From assembly GCA_963794265.1 (NCBI GenBank), contig CAWCDJ010000001.1, positions 1,550,001 through 1,614,000 of the forward strand: a stretch of 64,000 nucleotides of DNA, written 5' to 3'. Every line of letters starts with the position of its first letter. Position 1 is the first letter of the stretch. The stretch comes from CAWCDJ01 sp963794265 (GTDB lineage: Bacteria > Acidobacteriota > Terriglobia > Bryobacterales > Bryobacteraceae). The notes beneath the pieces are model-generated. The model was not told where the DNA came from and did not search any database. It worked only from the letters and a program-made list of their open reading frames with translations. Made by a program: the position numbers and the translations under genes. Positions 57,022 to 64,000 of this stretch are shown here, one piece after another.

Positions 57022-58520
57022 GAGCCCGTGGCAGTAGTCAGTCTTTTTCAGGCGGCGAGATGAGGGCGCGTCACTTGAATTGCGCCGAACGAGAGTGGAG
57101 CGTCGATGTCGCATAGGCTACTTTGCAACGCAAAGGGTCCTGATTGTTTCTCCTCCATCGGTAGTTTCGTCCAGAGCCACAAAAACAGGCGCGTAAATTG
57201 CGTAAGGAGTTCGAAACAAAGCCCCTGTAACCGCCTGGGCTTGCCCACTCCCAGAGTCTTCCGCAGGATCAGCGAAAGATTGAACGCCACTCCGTGGACC
57301 AGCAGTCGCTTCAGGATGTTGTCCCTTCCGCGCAAATGAACTCGCCTCATGCCGCCGGTTTCGTACAGATGCGCGAAGCTCCTCTCGGTCAGTTCGCTGC
57401 GCAGTTTCTGTAATCGCTTGTTGCGTTCTGCTCGCACACGCCGCCGATTCTCATACGTCCGCTTCTGCTCTTCCGCCTTCCCCTCGCCCTGCCACTTCCG
57501 CCGTCCTCGCTCCGGTTCGGGTATGTAACTCCGGGCTTCCCGTCGATGCAATTCCTGCAGTACCGCTCCGCTGTGATAGCCCTTATCGGCTACCACCTCT
57601 TCCACCCCCCGGGCATTGACTTCGCGTGCTGCGGCCTGTGCCACTTCCAGTGTCTGGTGGATGGTGGTGGTATCTCCTTGGTCGGCCGGTTGCAGCGTTA
57701 TCGCCAACAGCGCTCCCGTCGTCAGATCCACGGCGTGCTCGGCTTTGTGCGCCAGATGCGTACGACCGTCCTTCATCTTGGTAATCCGCGCATCCGGATC
57801 GCTGGGGCTCATCCATTCCTGATTGGAGCCCTTCTTCTTCCGCTTCCGATCCAGTCGTGCCAGCTGTTCCTTGGTCGGGTTCTCCATCCCCGCCGCCTTC
57901 GCCAACTCTCTCAAGTAGTCGTGGTAGCTCTGCCCGTTATCTCGCCGCACGATGCTCTTCAGAGCCGCATTGGCTTCCAGGGTTGTGGCGTCAATCGATA
58001 CCGTCCGCCCACTGGCCAATCCCTCTTCACCCAGGATCTTCAGCACCCAGCGGAAGACCGCCTTATGCGTCTCCAGCCAGTACGAACGGCGCGTGCGCGA
58101 AATCGTGGAATGGTCTGGGGTTGCCTCATCCAGCGCGTAGCCCAGGAACTTCCGCAAAGACAGCGAGTCGGCCGTCCGCCAGGCGATCCCGCGCTCCGAA
58201 TCCAGACCCTCGAAGTACCCGATCAGAAGAGATCGGAAGTACACGCCCGGCGCCATACTGGGCCGGCCATAGGGACTGTTCTTGTAGAACTTGCGGCACA
58301 GCCGCTCCACCTTGGCATCGAACTTATGCCCATCCAGAATCTGATTCAGCCGGTCGTAGAAGGCATTCGCTGGTGTCTCGACCACATCGCTGGTCGCGAT
58401 CCACAGATCCTGCTGCCGCTCACGCTTCCGCCGGGTTCCCATCGCCATGTCCTATAGACGCTCAGAACATTCCAGAGGTCACATGTTTTGGGGCAGTGAT
58501 CTCACTATTACCACGGGCTG
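57022..58520 (-). mobile_element. IS1182-like insertion sequence with CTAG target duplication
   Basis: A 1,499-bp element holding one transposase gene. Terminal inverted repeats are GAGCCCGTGGCAGTAGTCAG (57022-57041) and, at the other end, the reverse complement of CAGCCCGTGGTAATAGTGAG (58501-58520), 16 of 20 identical. The flanking CTAG at 57018-57021 and 58521-58524 is the target duplication; removing the element and one CTAG restores the interrupted gene in frame. Confidence 0.93.
57048..58448 (-). CDS. IS1182-family DDE transposase
   Basis: A 466-residue, apparently intact transposase. The N-terminal DNA-binding part reads RPSMAPGVYFRSLLIGYFEG and DHSTISRTRRSYWLE; the catalytic RNase H-like core shows VSIDATTLEANA (first Asp), VEEVVADKGYHSG (second Asp) and a Glu in the ERSFAHLYETGGMRR region, the last being diagnostic wording of the IS4/IS1182 group. 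It reads opposite to the gene it interrupts. Intact frame and ends suggest recent arrival. Confidence 0.93.
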   Translation of the reverse strand: MAMGTRRKRERQQDLWIATSDVVETPANAFYDRLNQILDGHKFDAKVERLCRKFYKNSPYGRPSMAPGVYFRSLLIGYFEGLDSERGIAWRTADSLSLRKFLGYALDEATPDHSTISRTRRSYWLETHKAVFRWVLKILGEEGLASGRTVSIDATTLEANAALKSIVRRDNGQSYHDYLRELAKAAGMENPTKEQLARLDRKRKKKGSNQEWMSPSDPDARITKMKDGRTHLAHKAEHAVDLTTGALLAITLQPADQGDTTTIHQTLEVAQAAAREVNARGVEEVVADKGYHSGAVLQELHRREARSYIPEPERGRRKWQGEGKAEEQKRTYENRRRVRAERNKRLQKLRSELTERSFAHLYETGGMRRVHLRGRDNILKRLLVHGVAFNLSLILRKTLGVGKPRRLQGLCFELLTQFTRLFLWLWTKLPMEEKQSGPFALQSSLCDIDAPLSFGAIQVTRPHLAA

Positions 58521-58644
58521 CTAGGCGGTCTCCGGATCCACACCGCCAAGGAGATCGGCGAAGACGCCAAACTGTTGGCCGAGTATCCGGACCCGGCCGA
58601 ATTCGCCCTGTACTGATAGGGCACTTCACAGGAGGAACCGAACA

Positions 58645-59031
58645 ATGACGCGCAGGAACACTCTCGCGGCCCTCGGAGCCGCACCGTTGGCGGCAATGGC
58701 GAAACTGGCCGCACATTCGCAACCGAAAGCGCCAGACATTATCCGGCAAGACGAACTGAGGGCGATGCTTCGCCTTCAACAGCAGTTGGAGCGGGGTGTT
58801 TCCGAAATCCGCCGCCGGGCGGAAGCCGGAGCCACCCTGGAGCATGGGGAACTCGGCATCAGCACCCTTGGGTACGAATCGCTTGCAGTCCATGAGAGGT
58901 ACGGGGAAACAGGGAACCGGACGCGCCCGATTTCCGACATTGCGGGCCTCGACATCGCACCCGCCGAAGAGATCCGATCCTATATCGATCTGATGGCGCA
59001 GTATCCATCGGATGCACTCGCGCTGGTCTAA
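58645..59031 (+). CDS. TRR-leader paralogue 2, 128 residues
   Basis: MTRRNTLAALGAAPLAAMAK is a short twin-arginine-type leader; the mature part begins near PDIIRQDELRAMLRLQQQLE, a helical segment shared with paralogues 1 and 3 (IVRQSELQQVIDLE; VIRQGELQKVLNLY). A conserved GATLEHGELGIS block follows, then GLDIAPAEEIRSYIDLMAQY at the end. AGGAGGA lies upstream of the ATG. I recognise no family. It may be an exported small protein carried by the element. Confidence 0.8.
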   Translation: MTRRNTLAALGAAPLAAMAKLAAHSQPKAPDIIRQDELRAMLRLQQQLERGVSEIRRRAEAGATLEHGELGISTLGYESLAVHERYGETGNRTRPISDIAGLDIAPAEEIRSYIDLMAQYPSDALALV

Positions 59032-59060
59032 GCGCAAGCCAATTCAACAGGAGGCAAAAC

Positions 59061-59372
59061 TTGACGCGCAGAACGATACTTGCAGCCCTCACGGCTGCTC
59101 CACTCACGGCAACCGGGACCGTTGCCGAATCCATTCACCCGGAAGCCGGTAACGGCGATGTCATCCGCCAGGGCGAACTTCAGAAAGTTCTAAACCTATA
59201 CGACGACGCACGGCGACGCTGCATTGGCCTCAATCTTCGCCTGAACGCCGGAGCCACTATCGAACCGGGCGCCCTAACCGCTAAGGCAGACAAGGAGATT
59301 GACGAACGGGCTCTGAAGCCGGTCGAAGCGCTATATCTCAACTGCCTCGACATCGACCCGCAGGAAAACTAG
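59061..59372 (+). CDS. TRR-leader paralogue 3, 103 residues
   Basis: Starts with TTG at 59061, seven bases after CAGGAGG, and reads MTRRTILAALTAAPLTATGT. The core GDVIRQGELQKVLNLYDDAR and GATIEPGALTAKAD aligns with paralogues 1 and 2, but its C-terminus differs (ERALKPVEALYLNCLDIDPQ). It lies 29 bases after paralogue 2, so the two are probably one transcript with the interrupted first gene originally at its head. Confidence 0.75.
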   Translation: MTRRTILAALTAAPLTATGTVAESIHPEAGNGDVIRQGELQKVLNLYDDARRRCIGLNLRLNAGATIEPGALTAKADKEIDERALKPVEALYLNCLDIDPQEN

Positions 59373-59423
59373 CCCAACTCCTTCCATTAAGTTCGACGGG
59401 CGATAGGTACGAATCGTCCGTCC

Positions 59424-59458
59424 GGGGAAGGTCGCCATTCTCATCGGCGCCCTTCCCC
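59424..59458 (+). terminator. Probable terminator of the TRR-leader cassette
   Basis: GGGGAAGG (59424-59431) pairs with CCTTCCCC (59451-59458), and the stem extends inward by CGCC/GGCG past one mismatch. It lies 52 bases after the last paralogue. The following bases are C/T-rich and not a pure U tract, so strength is uncertain. Confidence 0.45.
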
Positions 59459-59553
59459 TCCCTGAAACATTCCCCCTCTATTACGTTTTGCCGGTCTTCC
59501 CGCCACTACACCCTACCCGACCCCTTCCGATGCCCCTACTTTAGCGGTACATT

Positions 59554-60003
59554 TCAGGCATTCCAGAAAACGGGGCGCCGCGAATCCATCGCTACCCGTG
59601 TCCCGCCACCGAAGTCCTCTTTGCGCTTGCCGATATTGGCGGTGTTGATGGTGCGGCCATCGGAGCCGGTCCGCTTGATTGACTGTGGAATTTCCATAGT
59701 CAGTTTGTCGCGCCAGTTCCCGACCGTCTTCACGTCTACCCCTACGTGTCTTGCAATCTGATGGTCGCTGAGTGATAAGGATGCCGGATGCGCCAGCGCC
59801 GCCTTTACCGCCCGCTGTTTATCCTCGTTGCACATCGGGCAGCACTCCGCACAAAACCAGCCATGCTTCCGCATGGGAATGTGGGCATGATCGGGCCATC
59901 GGCCGCACTTGTCACATTGGCAGGCGATGAAGCGCGCCAGGTGGCAGCCTTCGTTCCAACCGTGAACGCTCGGCATGGGCTCATTCCCGCGCCGCCGGCC
60001 CAT
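59554..60003 (-). CDS. Cys-rich zinc-finger protein with helix-turn-helix, phage/plasmid type
   Basis: About 149 residues. A Cys/His-rich first half (FIACQCDKCGRWPDH, then HGWFCAECCPMCNED) should bind one or two zinc ions. A helix-turn-helix follows (LSLSDHQIARHVGVDVKTVG), then KRTGSDGRTINTANIGK. This last wording (TGRDGKTY-like) is typical of ParB-related or regulatory proteins on phages and plasmids. A shorter start at ATG 59976 is possible. Probably a DNA-binding regulator of the element. Confidence 0.75.
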   Translation of the reverse strand: MGRRRGNEPMPSVHGWNEGCHLARFIACQCDKCGRWPDHAHIPMRKHGWFCAECCPMCNEDKQRAVKAALAHPASLSLSDHQIARHVGVDVKTVGNWRDKLTMEIPQSIKRTGSDGRTINTANIGKRKEDFGGGTRVAMDSRRPVFWNA

Positions 60004-60036
60004 CCGGCAGAACGGGCTGATACTTGAGGATTCCCC

Positions 60037-60077
60037 GGGCCAGAATTAGCGCGGTCATGGCTTCACCGATCACCCCG
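60037..60077 (-). other. 41-base fragment matching host aroC
   Basis: 38 of 41 bases match 11,080-11,120, the part of aroC that encodes GVIGEAMTALVLA; here the frame reads GVIGEAMTALILA. Both copies read on the minus strand. Similarity stops abruptly on both sides. The bases between the Zn-finger gene and the next gene (60,004-60,120) hold nothing else I can name. Confidence 0.7.
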
Positions 60078-60120
60078 ACCGATCCAAAATTAGCCGAGCC
60101 CCTCTCTCCCTGAAACCATT

Positions 60121-60471
60121 TCACCTCTGTTCCGCTTTCCCTACCCGGAGCTGTTTCTTTAGCGATTCGACCCAATCCAGATCCGCGATTTGAAATCCCT
60201 GAAACTGATCCAGTTCGTCAAGGAGCACCGTCGCATGGGCGTCCTCAATGTGCACCGTCTTTGCTCCCCAGCCCGGCGCTTCCGGCCATTGCCAGAAAGA
60301 CATCCCGTTGCCCTGAACCGTCTCTGTCATCTGGGCGCGCTCATCCTCGCTGAACCGCACTTGCCGATAGATTTCTTGCAGCGCGACCAGACGCCCAAGC
60401 GAACCACGAGCGGCCCCGAGAATGCCCTGGAGTTTTACGCGTACCACACAATCGAGATTCAAGTTCTTCAT
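60121..60471 (-). CDS. Element hypothetical protein, 116 residues
   Basis: Reads MKNLNLDCVVRVKLQGILGA, then helical segments around ALQEIYRQVRFSEDERAQMT, a centre with PEAPGWGAKTVHIEDAHATV and a helical end LDELDQFQGFQIADLDWVES. GAGGAGAT directly precedes the ATG. It follows the tail-like gene by 13 bases, so it belongs to that minus-strand module. No family recognised. Confidence 0.75.
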   Translation of the reverse strand: MKNLNLDCVVRVKLQGILGAARGSLGRLVALQEIYRQVRFSEDERAQMTETVQGNGMSFWQWPEAPGWGAKTVHIEDAHATVLLDELDQFQGFQIADLDWVESLKKQLRVGKAEQR

Positions 60472-60484
60472 ATCTCCTCTTTCC

Positions 60485-62644
60485 TCACCCGATATTCGTT
60501 AGAATGCCGTTTCCGAAATCCAGCGCCGCCGCCCCGACATCAGATCCGTTGACGTATAGGTGGATGTACTCACCTGTGCTGTTCAGTCGAAAACCTACGT
60601 TCTTCGCGCCGGATAGGCCAACATACCCTCCGACCGTGATAGCCCCGGTTACAGACAAACTCCCCGATGTGGAAATTCCGCCTGCGCCGCCCGTCAATGT
60701 GGAGCAACTCACCCCGTAGGCAGGACAGAACACCCCGATCCCCTGAAAGCTGCCTCCTGTGTAAGTGCCGCTCGTATAGATGCCCCCAGCTCCGATACTG
60801 GCGGAGTAACTGCCGACCGAACCGCCCGTGATCGTCGAAGAGTGTCCGAACTGGTCGTTGATAAAGAAATTCGCGGATGTCATGAGCGCGTAATATCCAC
60901 TGTCATTCGTGACCTTCACCCCGGTGTTCTGAGAGCCAGCCCCAAAGGAATTGATCGCGACCGTCGCTCCCCCAACTGCAAGGGCGAGCGTTGCTCCATT
61001 AATAGATCCGCCCGTGATTACGGGAGCCGCAATCGTCGATGCGCTTTCAATTGATCCCAGGAAATGAGCATTTCCAAGCGAATCCAACCAGATTTTCGGG
61101 TTGCTTGGGCCGGTCCCCCCGAACCACGCATTAGCCGCCCAGATGCCGTAATTGGAGCCGTTCTGACCTATCCAGCAAACCTGAGTCGATCCGCTTAACA
61201 CCTGAAACATCGTCGTGAGTGCGCCGGTTCCTGCCGTGATCGCGCCCTGCACGCCAGAGCCCGGTACGTAATTCGCGTTCGTGGCATTGGTGGCGTTCGT
61301 CGCCGTTCCTGCGTTCGAGGCATAGCTGGCATTCGTCGCCGTGGTTGCACTCGTGGCTGTCGTCGCATTGGCGACCGCGCCCGTAACGCGCGATCCGGGA
61401 ATCGCTCCCGAGGGAGTCGCCCCGGCGTTTGCTACCAGCACATCCACATATCCGGCTCCGCTGCCGACGTAGGTTTGCAGCATAGCGCAAGCGGAATTTG
61501 AGAATGCCGTAGGGGTTTGATCTACTCGATTGCAGGCGTACACCCTGAATCGCACGTAAGCCAGATTCCCGGTTCGGGTGTACCCGCCGCCCGCCGTTCC
61601 GTAATCTCCCATGAGCGGCCCGGAGGAATAGGAATGGCTCGGATTGCAGGGAACCGACGTACCCGCAAACTGTTGTTCCGGGCCTATCGTGGCATGAGTT
61701 GAATCGAGATCCTGTGCGGTGATCCGGATAAAAAAGCAGTTCGGATCGGTTACCGCAAGCGTATCATCGTAAGAAACGGAGGGGATCGAGTAATATTGCC
61801 GACCATCCGGAGTAATCGCGTTATACGGGAAAGACCCAGATACCCCACTTGATACCGTCAGGGAGGTAATCAGAGAAGGAGTAGGGATAGCGAGCGCTCC
61901 CACGGCGAAGACGGCGCTAATCACGGCTCCTGCTGGTAGTGAGGCCGCTGGAATGGTTTTGGTCGCATCGCCGCCGACCGCGCCCGCCACCATCGCTAAT
62001 TTACAGGCTTCAGCGATTTTCACCCGCCTAAACTGGATCTCTTGACCGAAGGCCGTAATCAACTGCCAACCAATCCAGAGGAAATTCGCTCCGCCATCCT
62101 CGCTCAGATAGTAGGTGACGTTCTGTGGTACTTGCGCTCCGGCTAATCCGGGAGTTCCGCCTATCAGTGTATAGACCAATCGGGTAACCGGGTCCACCGT
62201 CAGGGAATTCGGAACCTCTCGGGGAGACGATATAGACGTGACAGCTAAGGCGTTTACCGTTACGGTGATAGTCGCGGGAGACGCTGACGCTATCCCGTCA
62301 TCGTTGATAACCCATGCCGTGAGAGTCCATGTTTCGGCTGAGCCCGACTGCGGAAATGTCGTGCTTTGGCCGGTAACCGTCGAGCCGCTGAAGGATGCGG
62401 CATAGATCGGAGGGAAGGATGGTGGCATTCTTCCGGTAACGGCCGCCGTTACGTAAATCTCTTTCAGATGCGAATAGTTGGCATCGGTGGTCGGGAGATT
62501 CAGCGTGTACTGGAAGCCCACGTCGGAGCGGTTGCCGTAAAGCTGATACACGGCCGATGCAGATGCGAATGTGACGTTGGGCGCGTTCGGCGCCGATGGC
62601 GCGGTTAGCGTGCCAGCTATGGAGGTGATAATCCAGTGTCCCAT
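60485..62644 (-). CDS. Phage tail fibre / tip-like surface protein
   Basis: A 719-residue protein rich in Gly, Ser, Thr and Ala. The N-terminal part is beta-domain-like (about 1-380, with fibronectin-like wording TWTLTAWVINDDGIASASPA). A low-complexity neck reads ATTATSATTATNASYASNAG, typical of fibre shafts; then WIGQNGSNYGIWAANAWFGG and IWLDSLGNAHFLGSIE, and a glycine-rich shaft to the end (GEYIHLYVNGSDVGAAALDF). This is the layout of trimeric receptor-binding tail proteins. It overlaps the previous gene's stop by one base (TAATG). Confidence 0.75.
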   Translation of the reverse strand: MGHWIITSIAGTLTAPSAPNAPNVTFASASAVYQLYGNRSDVGFQYTLNLPTTDANYSHLKEIYVTAAVTGRMPPSFPPIYAASFSGSTVTGQSTTFPQSGSAETWTLTAWVINDDGIASASPATITVTVNALAVTSISSPREVPNSLTVDPVTRLVYTLIGGTPGLAGAQVPQNVTYYLSEDGGANFLWIGWQLITAFGQEIQFRRVKIAEACKLAMVAGAVGGDATKTIPAASLPAGAVISAVFAVGALAIPTPSLITSLTVSSGVSGSFPYNAITPDGRQYYSIPSVSYDDTLAVTDPNCFFIRITAQDLDSTHATIGPEQQFAGTSVPCNPSHSYSSGPLMGDYGTAGGGYTRTGNLAYVRFRVYACNRVDQTPTAFSNSACAMLQTYVGSGAGYVDVLVANAGATPSGAIPGSRVTGAVANATTATSATTATNASYASNAGTATNATNATNANYVPGSGVQGAITAGTGALTTMFQVLSGSTQVCWIGQNGSNYGIWAANAWFGGTGPSNPKIWLDSLGNAHFLGSIESASTIAAPVITGGSINGATLALAVGGATVAINSFGAGSQNTGVKVTNDSGYYALMTSANFFINDQFGHSSTITGGSVGSYSASIGAGGIYTSGTYTGGSFQGIGVFCPAYGVSCSTLTGGAGGISTSGSLSVTGAITVGGYVGLSGAKNVGFRLNSTGEYIHLYVNGSDVGAAALDFGNGILTNIG

Positions 62645-63540
62645 TAGAGCCCCCTTACCGTGATCGCGCCATCGGTTGATATCTCGTAGTCACCCGTCGA
62701 TCCAGCGATATCATCACCCGATCTGTTCCGCAGCCATACAGAGTATCTGCTGCCGGATGCCCGGTTAACTGTGATGGAAACACCCTCGCAGGAAACCGCC
62801 GTCGGCATCTGCAGGTAGACCGCCTGCGTCGTTGCTACAACCTGAATCACCTCACGCTGCGCTGTCAAGATGAAAGGCGTTCCTGTGGTTCCATTCCCCG
62901 AGAGGCTTGGCGTACTCGTGCCATTGACGATAGAGTAGGTAGCGACGGTCGTGGCGCCGGGAGCCGGAGCGGTCAGCAGCAGCCCGTGATCGGTATTATT
63001 GGTCAGGCAGACATCGGATTCGGGGGAATCTCCGTATACGTTGTGAACCTTTCCATCCACGGCTGATAGCCGCATATTCGGAAGTGGAAGCAGTAATTTC
63101 CAATTCGGCACGTCTGTGGAGGTCGGAAAGTCCAGCAGAATGGCGGCCGTCGCCACACGCGGAGTCAATTTATAGAGATTGGTCCCCGAGGCTTCCGTGT
63201 CATCCAGGCTTCCGAGTTGCGCTGGAGTGACCGGAATCACCGTCCCCGACGGCGGACCGCAAAGAAAGATATTCCGCCCCGCCTGAATGTAGTCGCCCGC
63301 TGAGATGCCCGTAGCGCTTGTCAAAGTGACCGACGTAGCCGCCAAGCCCACGCTGGCCGCTAGTGTGGTGGTTGGCATTGTCGGATCGCAGTAGTAGAAC
63401 GTGAATGTCCCAGAGTTGACCGTGTGCGTATTCGCGGCATCGCTAAATGCCAACCCCGTAACCTCTGCCACCGTGGGGTCGAGGGCGGACGCCTCCACGG
63501 CGAAGGTCGGGGCATCCGGTTTCAGGCTTTTGGCTGCCAT
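62644..63540 (-). CDS. Phage-like structural hypothetical protein, 298 residues
   Basis: Begins MAAKSLKPDAPTFAVEASAL and is beta-rich throughout, with GISAGDYIQAGRNIFLCGPP, a motif reminiscent of phage tail proteins that carry a unit-switch module, and a C-terminal GSRYSVWLRNRSGDDIAGST. It ends on the start codon of the tail-fibre-like gene and begins within the last 19 bases of the cold-shock gene, so the three are probably co-translated. Probably a baseplate or tail-associated protein. Confidence 0.7.
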   Translation of the reverse strand: MAAKSLKPDAPTFAVEASALDPTVAEVTGLAFSDAANTHTVNSGTFTFYYCDPTMPTTTLAASVGLAATSVTLTSATGISAGDYIQAGRNIFLCGPPSGTVIPVTPAQLGSLDDTEASGTNLYKLTPRVATAAILLDFPTSTDVPNWKLLLPLPNMRLSAVDGKVHNVYGDSPESDVCLTNNTDHGLLLTAPAPGATTVATYSIVNGTSTPSLSGNGTTGTPFILTAQREVIQVVATTQAVYLQMPTAVSCEGVSITVNRASGSRYSVWLRNRSGDDIAGSTGDYEISTDGAITVRGL

Positions 63541-63758
63541 AGATTTTCTCCTCTCGCTAGTGCCACCGTCACGTTGACGGCCGCTGGCCCTTTTCTGCCT
63601 TCGGTGATATCGAACTGCACCCGAGTACCCGGAACAATTCCGCTGTCGTCACGTTCCGGTAATTCGCTGACGTGGAAGAACAACTCACTTCCATCCTCCG
63701 CGGCGATGAATCCGAAGCCGCGGTGTCGGACATACTTCAAAACTGTGCCGTTTTGCAT
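63522..63758 (-). CDS. Cold-shock-domain protein carried by the element
   Basis: A 78-residue single cold-shock domain. RNP1-like KYVRHRGFGFIAAEDGSELF and RNP2-like FFHVSEL are visible, followed by GTRVQFDITEGRKGPAAVNV. It should bind single-stranded RNA or DNA. The ATG at 63758 follows AAAGG by a usual distance; a GTG four codons earlier is too close to that site. Three hairpins lie in its upstream region. A cold-shock protein at the head of a tail-like operon is unusual. Confidence 0.88.
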   Translation of the reverse strand: MQNGTVLKYVRHRGFGFIAAEDGSELFFHVSELPERDDSGIVPGTRVQFDITEGRKGPAAVNVTVALARGENLWQPKA

Positions 63759-63793
63759 TGTTGAAAACACCTTTCTGTTTTGAATTCAAAAAC

Positions 63794-63978
63794 CGGGCGC
63801 CGGGAAAACTCTCCGGCTAATCTCCGGCGCCCGCATAACACCGCCTGGAAGGAGTCCGTTAACGGCGAGAACCAGGCGGCCCGCCGGGCTTGAATGCGGC
63901 CCTAGCATGGGCCGCGATCTCTTGCCAGTTCCCGCGGACCGTGGGGAGGGGAGAGGATGAACCCCGCCACGGTCCGCG
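63794..63978. repeat. Cluster of three inverted repeats upstream of the cold-shock gene
   Basis: CGGGCGCCGG (63794-63803) pairs with CCGGCGCCCG (63824-63833). CCGCCTGG (63841-63848) pairs with CCAGGCGG (63872-63879) and encloses CCGTTAACGG. CGCGGACCGTGG (63933-63944) pairs perfectly with CCACGGTCCGCG (63967-63978). No gene is supported in 63,771-64,000. Confidence 0.6.
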
Positions 63979-64000
63979 CTTTGCTTCATAGACCGAGTTC

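Larger units (their letters stand above)
56751..58616 (+). pseudogene. TRR-leader paralogue 1, split by an IS element
   Basis: The gene starts at 56751 (AAAGGGA upstream) with MTRRNAFTGIMAATGAAIAG, a Tat-like leader, and runs to the insertion at 57,021. Skipping the IS and one CTAG copy, the frame resumes at 58,525 and ends at the TGA at 58614-58616, giving an uninterrupted 120-residue protein ending EGLGGLRIHTAKEIGEDAKL then LAEYPDPAEFALY. That end aligns with paralogue 2 at 58,645 (GLDIAPAEEIRSYIDLMAQY). The reconstruction shows the gene was intact until the insertion. Confidence 0.85.
55150..64000. mobile_element. Integrated element (prophage-like), left end; right end beyond window
   Basis: The tRNA-Ala/integrase junction, a set of small unrecognised genes, an IS insertion, a Zn-finger/HTH protein and tail-fibre-like proteins together indicate an integrated phage or phage-derived island. 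The tRNA 3' end is not repeated between 55,200 and 64,000, so attR must lie further right. I see no capsid, portal, terminase or lysis gene within the visible 8.8 kb, so type and completeness stay open. Confidence 0.75.

Noticed and set aside
63786..63989. 67-codon minus-strand frame at the right edge
   Set aside because: Composition is that of random GC-rich sequence and the region is dominated by inverted repeats.

Overview
The window is a GC-rich chromosomal segment from a bacterium that looks like an acidobacterium of the Solibacter/Bryobacterales type. This is inferred from gene content and style: two PEP-CTERM proteins, small two-helix membrane proteins, an M1-like peptidase with a long extra N-terminal region, DUF2934 and DUF4142 proteins, dispersed short palindromic repeats that run into gene ends, and many TTG/GTG starts with GGAGG ribosome binding sites. 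No rRNA or other decisive taxonomic marker is present; the RNase P RNA gene would be the best one to use.

Bases 1-55,100 are ordinary chromosome. In order they hold: the N-terminal part of an HlyD efflux adaptor, deoC and a RraA-like protein; a tRNA-Lys and a TrkA-domain K+ channel; a tight minus-strand cluster aroC-def-fmt-argJ-hypothetical; a PilZ protein with a 660-bp noncoding region upstream that carries two homologous small-RNA-like units; an M1-like peptidase, an FAH hydrolase and tRNA-Arg; two PEP-CTERM genes around a methyltransferase; a CheY-like regulator; RNase J overlapped by a GlcD-type oxidase, and an ABC exporter with a short terminated leader or sRNA; secA; a TPR protein, hrpB and treY; an envelope protein with an N-terminal OmpA domain followed by a PKD domain and four Ig-like repeats; rnpB; a large APC transporter with a UspA-like tail under a ydaO-type c-di-AMP riboswitch; a CCA-adding-enzyme homologue, a CPBP protease, a type-5 uracil-DNA glycosylase, a penicillin-binding protein, a DJ-1/PfpI protein, an HI0933 flavoprotein, a lytic transglycosylase, heme A synthase, isocitrate dehydrogenase-purE, a HIT protein and tatB-tatC.

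At 55,121 a tRNA-Ala(CGC) marks the left end of an integrated element that runs off the right edge. A tyrosine recombinase abuts the tRNA and its frame continues antisense into it. Behind it lie a small basic protein, three paralogous small proteins with TRR-type leaders (one split by an IS1182-like element with a CTAG duplication), a Zn-finger/HTH protein, a 41-bp stretch matching host aroC, and a minus-strand module of two tail-like surface proteins and a cold-shock protein. It resembles a prophage or phage-derived island, but no capsid, portal or terminase gene falls inside the window.

The strongest leads for new biology are the tandem promoter-terminator RNA units at 13.4-13.8 kb with identical anti-Shine-Dalgarno-like C-rich loops, the roughly 105-nt terminated RNA ahead of the ABC exporter, and the small-protein cassette of the integrated element.
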